A stretch of DNA of 64,000 bases from Prinia subflava (Eukaryota; Chordata; Aves; Passeriformes; Cisticolidae). The notes beneath the pieces are model-generated. The model was not told the origin of the DNA and searched no databases. It saw only the letters and a program-made list of their open reading frames with translations. The position numbers were made by a program, and so were the translations under genes. This document shows positions 53,361 to 64,000 of this stretch, piece after piece (positions within the stretch are counted from its first letter, which is position 1; the number at the start of each line of letters is the position of its first letter). The DNA lies in assembly GCF_021018805.1 (NCBI RefSeq), contig NC_086283.1:7515162-7579161 (forward strand). The letters are read 5' to 3'.

Positions 53361-56300
53361 CTAAAGAAGAGTTAAAAGACAAGCATTACTGGCTTTATAT
53401 AGTTGACCTATTTCTTAACACACATGCAATTCCTGTCCATAGTCCACAAAAGGCTCAAACTACTATTAAGCTATGAATTCTGAAGCCCTGGCCTCCTGTA
53501 TTTGAGTATAAGCCTTGCTCAGCTGTACTAGTTCATATTAACAATATTTACACCCACAGCAAAAGTAGTATTAAAGGACAATTCTTAATTTCCATCTGGC
53601 GACTGGCTGTTTAGGAACCCAAGCCATTTTGCAAGCCACCAACCAATGATGTGACAATGATAATAAATCTACTTCTATAATTGGTCCTATGTGCAACTTT
53701 TACATCTCTCATCCCCAAGGCCCTACACTTGAAACACCACCACCCATCCACTGAGCTAATGACTCCATGTGGATTATCTTACCCATTCCAAAAGGAATGA
53801 ATGACTCTTTCTTTATTAGCTGGCCATTTTCATCCAGAAATCTTGATGGTTGAAATTCATCTGGCTTCTCCCAAATGTTAGGATCTCTGTGTACTGACCA
53901 CAGGTTGGGCACAATCACACTACCCTTAGGAATAGTATATCCCTGGAGCACTTTAAACAAAAACAGAGACAGAAACGTGACAAGTTGCTAGAAGGAAACA
54001 TGGGAAAAATACCAGTAAAAAGACAACAAGAGGATGTCACAAAAAATTGTATCGATCCCTAGCTGTGGGCTGCAAACGTAGCAAAAGCTGAAGACAAAGG
54101 GGACCTCTGCTACCCTGCTTGAGTCAGAATCACACAAGCCTGAGCAGCTGGAAAGACACCAAGCTATACCAACAGCTTCTCCAGAGAGAAGGAAGCAGGA
54201 ATTGTCAGAAATGCACTCTGCAGCATCCCAGTGCTGTGACCCATTTTCCTCCTGCTTCTGTGCTGTCACAGAGCACCACCCGAGTCAAAGGATGGATTCT
54301 GAACTCTTGTGACACAAGGGTTTTGAAATTACTTTTCTCATTTCAGCTTGTTGTACCTCACTCTCCTGCAAAGCAACACATTTAAAAAAGCAGATCAATT
54401 CAGTAATAGGTTGAAAAGCCAAGCATTGGTCTCTCACACTGACTTTGGCCAGTGCTCAGCTATGTTTATGAAAACACACGTATGAGTTGGAAGAGGGTAT
54501 TTCTTAATGTTTTCTGTACATGTGAAGGTCAATGGTATAAGCCTTTAGCAAACCAATTACTCTAAACTGATGCTTTCAGACCTCTGTGTCAGAATGCCAA
54601 AAACAAAGGTGGGAGTTTCAGCTGCCAGCTATGACTAAGCGCATTAGTCAATATAAGCTGACCCCCCAGAGAATAAATCACTCGAGATTAGAAAAACTGC
54701 TGGATGTTAGGTCAGACATGTTGCTTACATAGAGAACTAGGTCGAGGCCTCCTGATCCCTATAAAGGGCATTTTACATTTTTGTTTTACAGGTCTAATAC
54801 ATAAATGAGGTCTTTGTAAATTACCACTAGATGTCCCATCAGACCTTCAGCCCAGAAGAAAGCTGTAGCAGCAAGTCTCTACAAATGCTTACCTGCAGTT
54901 TCTGAGGCCATTCGAGGAATAGAAAGGGGAACAACTGCAGTCATCCTCTGCACTTCCATAATGGTTGCCTCTGTGAAGGGCATTTGAGCCTTGTAAGCAA
55001 GAGAGGGAACTTTGTCACATCCTAGAACTGCTTCAATTTCTGCATGAACTTTCTCTGTTCAAAGGGAGCAAGAAAAAAAAGAAGTCAAAAGACATAATAT
55101 GTGAGAAGACATCATCTCAATTCCATCTGACTGTGCTGCAATGTTAACACAGATTTATAATAATTACTTCAGGATGTGATTTCTAGCCGAAACAGCTATG
55201 TCAACATTAGCCTTAGGAACAGACTCAGTTAAGAAGAAAGCAACCAAGCACAATCTTGACAACAGTCAAGAGTAAGCTACTGAGATGACTCTGCTAGCAC
55301 TTCATATTGGGAAGCACAGAAAAAGTCCTGTCACTACTCCAAACATATCCATAATCTTACTTTAGGAGTTTAATTATACAGTAACTTGAATGATGAAAAC
55401 ATCAAGCTTCTGCTCTGCAATTAAAAGCTTGTAAAGTCTGAGAACTGTGTGCAGTGTGTGCCTGAGTATGAAGAGCTGGGAAAGTTTTTCATGCAGCTGC
55501 TTTAGATACTTCATTCTGCAGCAGGAATTGTGGTGCTGTTACTGCAAGCATTGAAGCAATTTAACTTGTTCTTGCCATTTTCTACTTTCTATTCACAGAA
55601 CCTAAACTCAGGTATTTCTCATTTCCCCCAAAGGCAGCAGCAGATACTCCTTTCTTACACTGCTCCTCTGCAAAGTAAAAAAAAAAAAAAAAAAAGTCAT
55701 GAGCTTCTTTACTTTCTCATTCATGGGAAGCAAAAAATATCAAATTATTTGCTTGCCCCTTTCATTTCACTGAAGGCTCAGCATACAAGTAATTCTGTTC
55801 GTGGAACTTTCCAAGATTCAGGATTTGTTTCACCTACATACATAAACGATGATGTGCCTTTTCTTGCAGGTAACTTGCAATCTGGCTACACCACAGTCTT
55901 GAAAGGGGAGACCTCAAAACTGACCTTTATTCAAAAATAACAAAAGTCAGTTATCATTTTTTACCCTTTATATCCTGCATAGTTTGTGGCTGTCCTGCCT
56001 GCCTTTTCCAACCAGGATGCTGATATTCTGAGTTTTTGCTCTTTTCTCTCCTTAGCAGTGATACAAGATTAAATAAAAGCTCAATGAAAAAAAATCCTGT
56101 CCGTTTCCGGAGCAGCATCCCAAAGTGCTGCTTGGACTGTGTCTAATGAGCTACTGCTGCCACCTACTGGATTTTCCAGAAGAAAAGCCCATGCATGAGG
56201 AATATTAAAAAACACAAAAAATACATCAAGAGATGTGCTGATGGTGTGGCTCTCCAGTACCTTCTTTGTGGGGGGTTGCTACTTTTATTAGGGATATATC

Positions 56301-58908
56301 ATAGCCCTATATTCAGGCATGCATGTCCACAGTAATCTAAACCCATAAATAAAACTTTCAATGTATATAAAAAAATTAAAAATTAAGGAGACTGTCTCAT
56401 ACCAAATGTTACACCAGTGCTTTATCCTGAACAACTCGTTTGTTTAGAGTTTCTAAAAAATATGAGGAACTCTGCAGAGAACAGCCGAACTGCTCCTTAC
56501 ATTACCAGCTGCAAAATGTCAACTCCAGCAGCCTCTGCAACAGAATTTTATTTCAACTGCTCCACTACTTTTCATATATTTAAAAATCTCACAGATCTTC
56601 AGAAGTCAAGGACCAAAATAAAGTCAAGGAACAGAACAAACTAAATACTCCCCATGGCTTTACCATGTTGTCCATCCACGTCATTCTCTATTTCTGTGTA
56701 AAAAACAAAACCGTTTTCCAAAGAGAAAAAACACTTTTTTTTCCCCTCTGAGAGCCTTTAGTTTGCCTTTCCATGTCTGCAAACAACTTTTGCTACTTCT
56801 AAAAGATACAGGTGTTTTCTCTAGGGAGGAAACACATTCAAGAGAAATTTATTACCAGGAATAAAAATGACAGGGGCCCATACGTAACTCCAAGGTAATC
56901 AGGATATAAGGAATGGGATACTAAAAGTGATACAGTCTGGACTACTGAGCATGTTTAGATTACTTGACGAGAGCCATAGCACAAGGGGAAATCAGAGAGA
57001 GGTAACAGAACTGTTAGAGATCAGCAGAAAAGTGAAAATTAACTAGCACATTCACATACAGCACCAGGGAGAAGGAAAAGAGGTTAAAAAAACTAACACA
57101 AAACTCTTCTAGATTCCATTTGTGTAATTTAGAATATATCTAATCCATGTAACTGCATATCAAGTCAAGCAGTTACACAACATCAAAAACAGAAAAATAA
57201 GCCTATGCAATAGAAGTTTACTTTAGATTTGTTTCCAGTGAATGCTCTCTCCCGTGTACTAACTGACGTCCTATTTTGCAATCTTTGGTCAACAGTCTGG
57301 TTGACTTTGAGCAATAAACTGTGATCCTGACCTACTTAAAGAGATTTTTCTAAACAGATCCAACTCAGAGTAGATGAGACTACTACTGGTCATAACCCAC
57401 TTAGTTTTGAAAAATTCCAAAACCAGACATTCTGTTTACTCCCAGGGCAACCTGTGTCACTCCTTTGCCATGTTCACAGGGCAATTTCTTTCCTAGTATC
57501 TGATCAGAATTTTCTTGGTGCAGGTTGTTTCCTCTGCTTCCCTTCCTTCCACTGCACACCTCAGGGGAGACTGCTTCCATCTTCTTAGCATCTTTTGATC
57601 AGATAGTTACAGAAGGCATAAGCTTTCCCCTCAGTCATCCTTCCCTAACACTGAACAAGACCAATTTGTTCTGCCTCTGTTTTTGTCCCCTCTAACCCTC
57701 ACCAACAGCAACCCATCCAACTGCCATGAGCACTCAAGACTGATGGGAACAGGCACTCTAACAACACTGGCAGCTGGTGCTGTGCACCTTGTGCAAGTCC
57801 AGTCTGCTTAAGCTGTCTCTGATTTGATCTTCCTCTACAGTAGGTAGTGTCCCACTTCCCCAGACTCTGCTACCAGGCTTAAGAACCTCCCTGCTCAGGG
57901 AGACATAAAGCAGACCTTAGAGCTATGATCTTCACACATATCACTACCATATGCCTGGAATGGCACAATTGCCAAAATTTTTCAAATGTGCTAAAGTTCC
58001 CAGAATTGCTTGGGAAAGATAAAGTTGTCCCAAACCAGAAGAAATTCACAGATTAAAGGGCTATTTAACACTTAATCTATAGCAATAACCCCAAAATCAT
58101 CATCAAACAGCAGGATAGAAGATGCCTGATTACATACCAGCTCTTCAAATCATACATACAAAATGAACTCTTGGCACTTCAAATGATTTCTTCACTGACG
58201 CTGCTTGCTTCTGTTTCTGAGCATTCATCTAGAGCTTTATAGCCTGGAATAAATCACCTAGAATAAAAGTAATCTTACCTTGTACTTCAGGGTAAAGAGA
58301 CATGTAGAGCAGACACCACAGCAATGTGTTTGAAGTAGTATCTGTGCCTGCGATGAAGAGATCACCAATGATAAAAAACAGGTAATCGTCATTAAAACTG
58401 CTCTCCTTGTCCTTCTCTTCTTCCGCATGGATGAAGTACATATCAATGAAGTCCCTGGGATTTGCTGCATCCAGTGTATCCCTGTGCTGGGCAATTATTC
58501 CCTTCAGAAAAGCAGTAATGTCTAACTCGGTTTGCCGAAGTTCCCGGAAGGGCCCAAAGGGAAGGTAGTAGAGCCAAGGGCAGATGTTGACGAGGATCAT
58601 GTAGCTGTTCACGCTCAGCTCCAGGGCACGGGCCATGTTCTTCAGCATCGTCTTGAACTCATCATCTTCGTAGTTAAAACGCTTGCCAAAGGCCATGGAA
58701 CAGATAACATTGGACACTGCGTTGCGAATTATTGGGAAGGGATTAAATGAATCCTTTCCATGTTTCAGCATTTCCTCCTTTATGAAGTTCAGCTCCTCAA
58801 TGATTTTAGGCTCTAAGCTGTGTCTCCCTACTCCAAAATGACGCAGCGTTGAGAGAGAGAATTTCCTCTGTTGCTTCCACACTGGGCCATAAGGCGCAAA
58901 AATAACAC
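53182..58908 (-). CDS. CYP2U1: CYP2U1 (cytochrome P450 2U1), exons 2-5; exon 1 outside the window
   Basis: CYP2U1 is a membrane-bound P450 that hydroxylates long-chain fatty acids such as arachidonate at omega and omega-1, in the ER and mitochondria. Its loss causes spastic paraplegia SPG56 in people. Exons 2-5 join in frame to 379 residues from [17 protein letters not shown] to FNIIALKK, the length expected for this part of the roughly 540-residue protein. Motifs in order are WKQQRKF (C helix), AGTDTT (I helix, 58351-58334), EVQR (K-helix ExxR, 54956-54945), PSRF and the haem loop FGMGKRVCMG, with Cys codon 53349-53347. Exon 1, with the membrane anchor and Pro-rich hinge, is not found up to 64,000. 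HADH lies downstream on the same strand. Confidence 0.95.
53783..53950 (-). CDS. CYP2U1: CYP2U1 exon 4
   Basis: The exon has 168 nt after a tttaaag acceptor: [17 protein letters not shown] to ESFIPFGM, then G|gtaaga. It carries the PERF-type PSRF and the first half of the haem-binding loop. Confidence 0.95.
53951..54892 (-). other. CYP2U1 intron 3
   Basis: A 0.9-kb intron with nothing recognised apart from a near-match to the CTCF core at 54824-54837 (+ strand, one mismatch). Confidence 0.7.
54893..55054 (-). CDS. CYP2U1: CYP2U1 exon 3 (K helix ExxR)
   Basis: The exon has 162 nt after a gaacag acceptor: (E)[11 protein letters not shown] to IPRMASETA, then one base before the gtaagc donor. 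It contains EATIMEVQR, the absolutely conserved ExxR of P450s. Internal frames do not show this exon as a long ORF. Confidence 0.94.
55677..55695. repeat. Poly(A) run, 19 nt
   Basis: A homopolymer A-run in CYP2U1 intron 2. No retroposed gene is recognised upstream. Confidence 0.9.
56156..56170 (-). promoter_or_regulatory. CTCF-type motif (CCAGTAGGTGGCAGC on - strand)
   Basis: The site agrees with CCASYAGRKGGCRS at all positions, on the - strand, in CYP2U1 intron 2. It has the same orientation as the match at 41344. Confidence 0.5.
58279..58908 (-). CDS. CYP2U1: CYP2U1 exon 2 (C helix to I helix)
   Basis: The exon has 630 nt, starts GT after tttcag and ends CAA G|gtaaga. It encodes [16 protein letters not shown] to [11 protein letters not shown]. 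It includes [14 protein letters not shown], a stretch typical of 2U1, and the oxygen-activating AGTDTT. The frame stays open upstream of the acceptor, but that part is intronic. Confidence 0.95.
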
Positions 58909-61900
58909 CTGAAAGAAGAAGGGAGAGACTGAAACCAAAATGCCCAATTTTCAGTTGGAAATAGTTAGACATGCCTGCAACCCAAGAGCCAGAAGAGAAA
59001 GAAATTATACACAGCAAATCTCTCCCAAGCACCTGTCTAGGAGCTAAAGGAAAAACACAAGGTTCTTTATTATAGCTTTTGGAAATCCTGTCCCTCCTTT
59101 TCCTCATCACTGAAATGAATAATCAAGTTACATCACTAGTTTCATTAGAATTTGCAAGACACAAACAGATGGAGAAAAAGGAACAGTTAGTCTGGGGCAT
59201 ATGTTAGATATAGCCTTTTCTCCCCAACATCCTGAGACACGAACTTCTTCAGCAAGGCATAACAGAAGACACTGAAACACAAACTGATTTGCATTTTTCC
59301 CCTGTGTGTTATACAAACTTCTTGTGTCTAGTACAAGTGAGCTTTATCTTTAAATTATAATAAAAATACAGGATACTCACAGTGCAAGAGAACTGGGAAG
59401 ACAGGTTCAGAGACACTTGGCAAAACCCTGCTTGATTTGCATCTCAACAGTTTTGATGCCCCTAGGCACTTGTTCTGCATGATTGTGTCATTATGAAACA
59501 CCACTTAAATTAAAACCCTATTACTCACTTTCAAACAGAAACATCTCTTATGTTGAATTAAATGACCACACCAAAGACACCACAGGGTAACAAATACACA
59601 ACCTGCAACTTCAAATGTACTCCCTGGTTAACCTGAGAAAGTTTAGTCATCAGGCATGACCTAGTTCTGGATTTGTTCTTCTAGTTTAATGACATCACTT
59701 TTTTTCGTGTGGGTTTTTTTTTTTCTGGAAACAAAAAAGTTACTTTGTAAAAGCAACATCAATTCTTCTGTCAACTGCAAACCTTAACGTTGAATTTAAA
59801 AGCAGAAATGGCCATAAGAAAATAGAAGTACATAAATACTAGAAGATGTACCATGTTTCAATACTTAACATTACTTGCATTTCTATTACAAGTTAATGTT
59901 CCTAGCTGTAATGCTAAACGAATAAAAACACATGACCTAGCTTCAAATGTCCTAAAGAAGAACATTAGGAAGAGTGAGGACAAGCTCAGAATCAGCTGTA
60001 TTTCATCTTCTCTGCATGAAGACATTCCTCAGGCTATTTATTCAAATGCCCACTTCCTGGCCCTTCAAAAACAGAACCAAAAACTTTCCAGATTTCCTCT
60101 CAGCTGTTTCCTGTTAGCACTGGTGTTCTCAAGTAGGTTAAGTGAACAAACAGGAGTATTTGGGGCTGAACTTGGCCAAGAACCAACTTGGGTTTCCAAG
60201 GTTTGTGGCCGGGTTGTGAAAGAAATATAGATTTCTTGGAACAAAACAAAGTTACCACTATTTCTATCCTGCAACATAGATCTCCAAAACAGGCTATTCA
60301 TCCACAGTCTCTTCCCTTTTTTGTTGTTAGGAAAACTAGTTATAGGATCCAAATACTTCCATTAAAAAAAACAGCCCTATTGTCTTGAAGGTAAAAGAGA
60401 TTCTCCTAAGCCCACAGAACAGCTAACACCAATATTGGACACACCTCCCCACAGCCACTGAGCCCCTCCAGCAGTCCTGCAGAGAGCATGGGTGTTTTCT
60501 GATGGCCCCAAAGCCCAAACTGCTGCAGAATACTAATAACTGGTTTGTAAACTGGGGAAGAATTACATAGGAGACAGATTATGGAAGAAAAAGAGCATAA
60601 AAATAGAACAACAGAGGTAAGAGAAGAAAGCAAAGTCTTCAGTGGCATCCCTACCAAGCTACAGTAATGGAATAGTCTTTTGCTGATTTCAAAGAAAATC
60701 TGCCTGCCCTCAAAAGCCAGGTTACTCAGCACAGACATCTCTACTCTTAAAAAACACTCAACCAAAAAACAAAAACAACCTCTCCTGGAAACAAATTAAA
60801 GCAAAACAAAATGAAACAAAACAAACAACAACAAAACCTGAAGAACATACAATAGTAAATTCTGAAGCAATAACCAGGACTTCACGCTATCTGCAGAGGC
60901 CTAATTTCTATAAGCTGATAATGAAACCCTTTCAATACAACCAACAAACTCACAAAACCAGAGAGTTCATTTTATTCCCCCTTTTTACATGAAAAAAAAT
61001 TCAAATCCTCACAAGAAGCAAGTTCTGGCAATGGCTTACTTACTCTCCTCCATCCCCATCATTTTTTACTGCTAGCTTTAGTGCTGCTACAATACTGGGG
61101 ACATTGACAGACACCGCAATCACGACATTTAATAACATTCAATTTCTGTACTGTCAAATATCCTCATGTGGATATGCACAGGGCAGGGCTATAGAGGCAG
61201 ACAACCACTCTGACTCCATGTACTCGGCATCAGTCTTTGCTACCTCTCATAGCTATAGAATACAAAAAACGAAAATACTAAAATTAGATGACAGAAATGT
61301 CTTGTTTCTCCCCAGTCTATTCTTTCGCTTTCTGCAGACGTATGCGACAATGAATTAAGAATTAACTACTGCCTTCTCCCTTAAGTTCTTGTGGCACTTT
61401 CTATCCAGCCAAGAAGGCCTCCCTCACTTGCTAATCCAATTGCTGAAATGTAGTATTTGCCATTTCTGATTCTTCTACCTGCTCTCCCTCAGACACAATT
61501 ATTTTAGTGCATCTTACATGCAATAGAGCCACACAGCTGAGACAAGCCTCTCTTTCTTCCATACCATACCTGGCAGGGCAGGTCAAGGTAAAGACAAAAC
61601 TACACCAGCAAATGTAGCTTACAAGAACACAGCTCTGTAAGTTCATACCACAATAGCTCACTTACAGAATGAAGGAATCCAAAGAACCCAAGGACATGCA
61701 GGAACCCAAAATGGACACTAAACCTCCCAGAGCTGTAGTATCCAAACTGCGAGTGATAGATCTGAAGGTACCCATTACCCTGCCTTTATTGTTTCCTTTC
61801 CTAGTGCACACTAACACAACTGCTGCTGTCCTCAGTGACAGCAGTATCTCACCCACAAACTCCTGAAATTGTCTCCCAAAACAATCTTAAGAGGCCTCCA

Positions 61901-62689
61901 GTTTGAGTGTTGTAACCCATCAACCTCCCCCTGAACCACACACAAAAAAAGCTACACTTGTTAGCGCAAACACAGCATCGCAGAGGCTCAGTCTCCTCAT
62001 GCTGCCATTAAACCCAAGCCAGCACAGGGACAGCACCTGTAATTTCCACTGGCATTTGGAGAACCAGCCTGTGGGGGGCAGTGGCCCCACTGCTCATACC
62101 CACCGATTTCTCCCTTTGTGCACTCAGAACACACCACCTCTGTGGTTCACTCTACAATACTCCTTATCTGTGGCAATTCAGCATGCTGCTCACATGAGCT
62201 CCACGGAACAGCTGGGGATGTTTTATGGACTACTGGGCAGCCCTGATGCTGCAGTCCTCATGCCTGAGCACAGCTATGGTGCCCTTCCAGACAAAAAACA
62301 AACCTAGAGCAACACAATGGCCCTGACACAGCACAACACCGTCCCTGGGCTGGGCTGCAGCATGCTCTGGCTATAGACAAGTTCCTGGTACCTCCAACTC
62401 TCCTGGAGCACCCACTGGTGGAAGCTGCCAACTGCCCTGGCTACTCTTTGCTTCACCATATTCAAAGAAGTTGACAGAGAACAAGAAACATATGAAATTC
62501 ACAGCATTCAAGGAAAAAGAAATCTACCATGAGCATGAACATGAGGTTTTACAGCACTGCTAAAATTATGTAACTCCTCTTCCCCTTTCCTCCTCCAGTT
62601 GTTGCTGAAGTACTGTATCTAAAAATACTCACGCATGATAACAATGTGCCAGTAACATCTGTCTTGGAACAATATCATAAAACCAACAG

Positions 62690-62802
62690 AATTCATAATT
62701 TGTTTTTTTATTCTTTAAACTAGTTTCAGAATGGTCACTGATAGCATTTTAATAAACACAATCTATGTCCCTCACTTCCTTCTTCTCTTTGCTGGGGCAG
62801 TT
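62690..62802 (-). other. Candidate orphan terminal exon with poly(A) signal
   Basis: On the - strand a 40-nt pyrimidine-rich tract (62845-62806) ends in ccctatgccag, a textbook acceptor. It is followed by about 110 nt ending in AATAAA at 62712-62707. One frame gives a short basic end, TAPAKRRRK, and TGA at 62774-62772; the other frames give 17 and 22 residues. I do not recognise the gene. It could be the last exon of a gene nested in CYP2U1 intron 1, an alternative CYP2U1 end, or an lncRNA exon. Confidence 0.25.
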
Positions 62803-63394
62803 CTGGCATAGGGAGGAAAAAAAAAGAAGAGAGAGAGATAAATGTTTCATGCTCTTAAAAAACAGATTTCCCTAGCCTTGGAAAAAGTAAAAAAAGTAAG
62901 TTTGACAACAAGCTAGCACACTAACAAGCTTTCTGGGGTACACCTCCTAAACAGAAAATGGATAAGTATATTTCCATAAACACCGAGATCAGTAATGACC
63001 TAAAAACTAAACATGAAGAAATTCTACCCGCATTATTGTCAGCATGTGTTTAAACTCTTCATGCCTTTTTCCTGCAAAAGCTAGTAACTGTCATTCGCGC
63101 TCTTAAAAAAAAAAAGACAATCAAACCCAAATATGCTGGGTAAGTTTTGACAAGCAGAATAACACACTTGGAAACATCTCAGCAACAGTAGCTTGCACAC
63201 AGGCAGCATGGACTGCACATCCACGGGACTCCACAGAAGCCTAATCTCTGCCACCGCTATGTTGGTAAGAACTAGGAGAGCACTCAGTTTTGTACCACTG
63301 CCCAAGGACTCAAAATTTCTTCCCCTCAGACAGCCAAATCAGAAAGCCCACAGGTGACAGATCAACTGTGCCTTCAATCCCTGCACAAATGCCA

Positions 63395-63800
63395 GTTACA
63401 GGAACAATGAGGTTGGGAAAGACCAAACCATGACCGAACACCACCTTGTCAATGGGACCATGGCACTGAGTGCCACAGCAAGCTTTTCCATAAAGGCCTC
63501 TAGGGATGGTGATTCCACCATCTCCCTCTGCAGTCCATTCCACCGTCAAACCACCCTTTCTGTTAAGAAATTCCTCCTAATGCCTAACCTAACCTTCCCC
63601 TGGTGCAACTTGAGGCCATTGCCTCTTGTCCCATCCCTCATTACCCAGGAGACCGACCTGCCACACCTCCCCCCGGCTACAAGCCCTTTTCAGGCAGCTG
63701 GAGAGAGAGATAAGGTCTCTTCTCCTGAGTCTCCTCTTTAGTTTAAGCCACCCCAGCTACCTCAGCAGCTTTACAGTACGGTTCCTCTGTACACAGAGCT
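63395..63800 (-). mobile_element. CR1 LINE fragment (near 3' end)
   Basis: The + strand shows the reverse complement of CR1: 'gaggttgggaaagacc', 'atggcactgagtgccac', 'ctctagggatggtgattcc', 'agaaattcctcctaatgcc' and 'gagtctcctctttagtttaa'. It belongs to the same type as the copy at 49072 but is more diverged. It lies in CYP2U1 intron 1 in gene orientation. Confidence 0.88.
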
Positions 63801-64000
63801 ACAGGGATCAGGCTGATTTCGGTCACCCAGAGATGCTCCGCGGTGCACGGCACAGCACTGCCAACTTCGCGGGGATGCTGCACCTCAGGGCAGGGCGAGT
63901 TTCGCTCTCAGTGCTTTCTGTCAGCAGCAGGGCGAGGGATATGTGCGAGGAGCAAAAAGCAAGTAAACAGTTCAGGCCACAATTCGTGGGAATTATTTAT

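Larger units (their letters stand above)
55055..58278 (-). other. CYP2U1 intron 2
   Basis: A 3.2-kb intron with a 19-A run at 55677-55695 and a full CTCF-core match at 56156-56170. No exon is seen. Confidence 0.7.
58909..64000 (-). other. CYP2U1 intron 1 (partial)
   Basis: No GC-rich first exon with a PPGP hinge is found, so this 5-kb stretch is taken as intron 1. It holds a CR1 at its far end and an unexplained terminal-exon-like signal at 62690-62802. Other short ORFs lack any family signature. Confidence 0.6.

Noticed and set aside
54824..54837. CTCF-like site CCACTAGATGTCCC on the + strand
   Set aside because: It misses a core G and is too weak to list as a site by itself.
58909..64000. 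Search for CYP2U1 exon 1
   Set aside because: No frame shows the expected N-terminal anchor, PPGP hinge or GC-rich first exon, so exon 1 is taken to lie beyond the window.

Overview
This is vertebrate nuclear DNA, most likely from a bird. The coding exons fit avian or amniote LEF1, HADH and CYP2U1. The interspersed repeats are mostly 5'-truncated CR1 LINEs, the dominant avian retroposon. Introns are compact and the HADH first exon sits in a dense CpG island. Gene order and orientation (LEF1 on +, HADH and CYP2U1 on -) match the conserved block known from human 4q25, read in reverse. The species cannot be fixed from the window. No bacterial operon, CRISPR array or viral genome is present.

Layout: (1) 1 to about 18,975, + strand, is the 3' part of LEF1: the last HMG-box exon (1149-1256), the basic-tail exon (4806-4854), an optional 41-nt exon carrying its own stop (5508-5548), and the terminal exon with a second C-terminus and the 3'UTR (17825 to about 18975). 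(2) About 19-31.5 kb is the convergent intergenic gap between LEF1 and HADH. It holds no gene I can name, but does hold a near-perfect 42-bp palindrome and one unusually long single-exon ORF ending at 29289. (3) 31,475-48,739, - strand, is a complete HADH gene whose eight coding exons assemble without a break into a 313-residue protein. Its introns contain a CR1, an LTR-like block, microsatellites, a C/D-snoRNA-like hairpin on the opposite strand and a CTCF-type motif. (4) 48.2-49.05 kb is the HADH CpG-island promoter, directly abutted by a CR1. (5) 53,182-58,908, - strand, holds CYP2U1 exons 2-5 (379 residues). Exon 1 is not in the window and must lie beyond 64,000. (6) 58.9-64 kb is CYP2U1 intron 1 sequence, with one CR1 and one unexplained terminal-exon-like signal on the - strand near 62.7-62.8 kb.

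Functionally the three genes are neighbours, not a pathway. LEF1 is a nuclear Wnt effector, HADH a mitochondrial beta-oxidation enzyme and CYP2U1 a fatty-acid hydroxylase. HADH and CYP2U1 both act on fatty acids and lie head-to-tail on one strand, but nothing in the sequence shows co-regulation. I found no convincing undescribed system. The best leads are the snoRNA-like element at 41.83-41.90 kb, the ORF ending at 29,289, the perfect palindromes in the LEF1 intron and the intergenic gap, and the orphan terminal exon near 62.8 kb.
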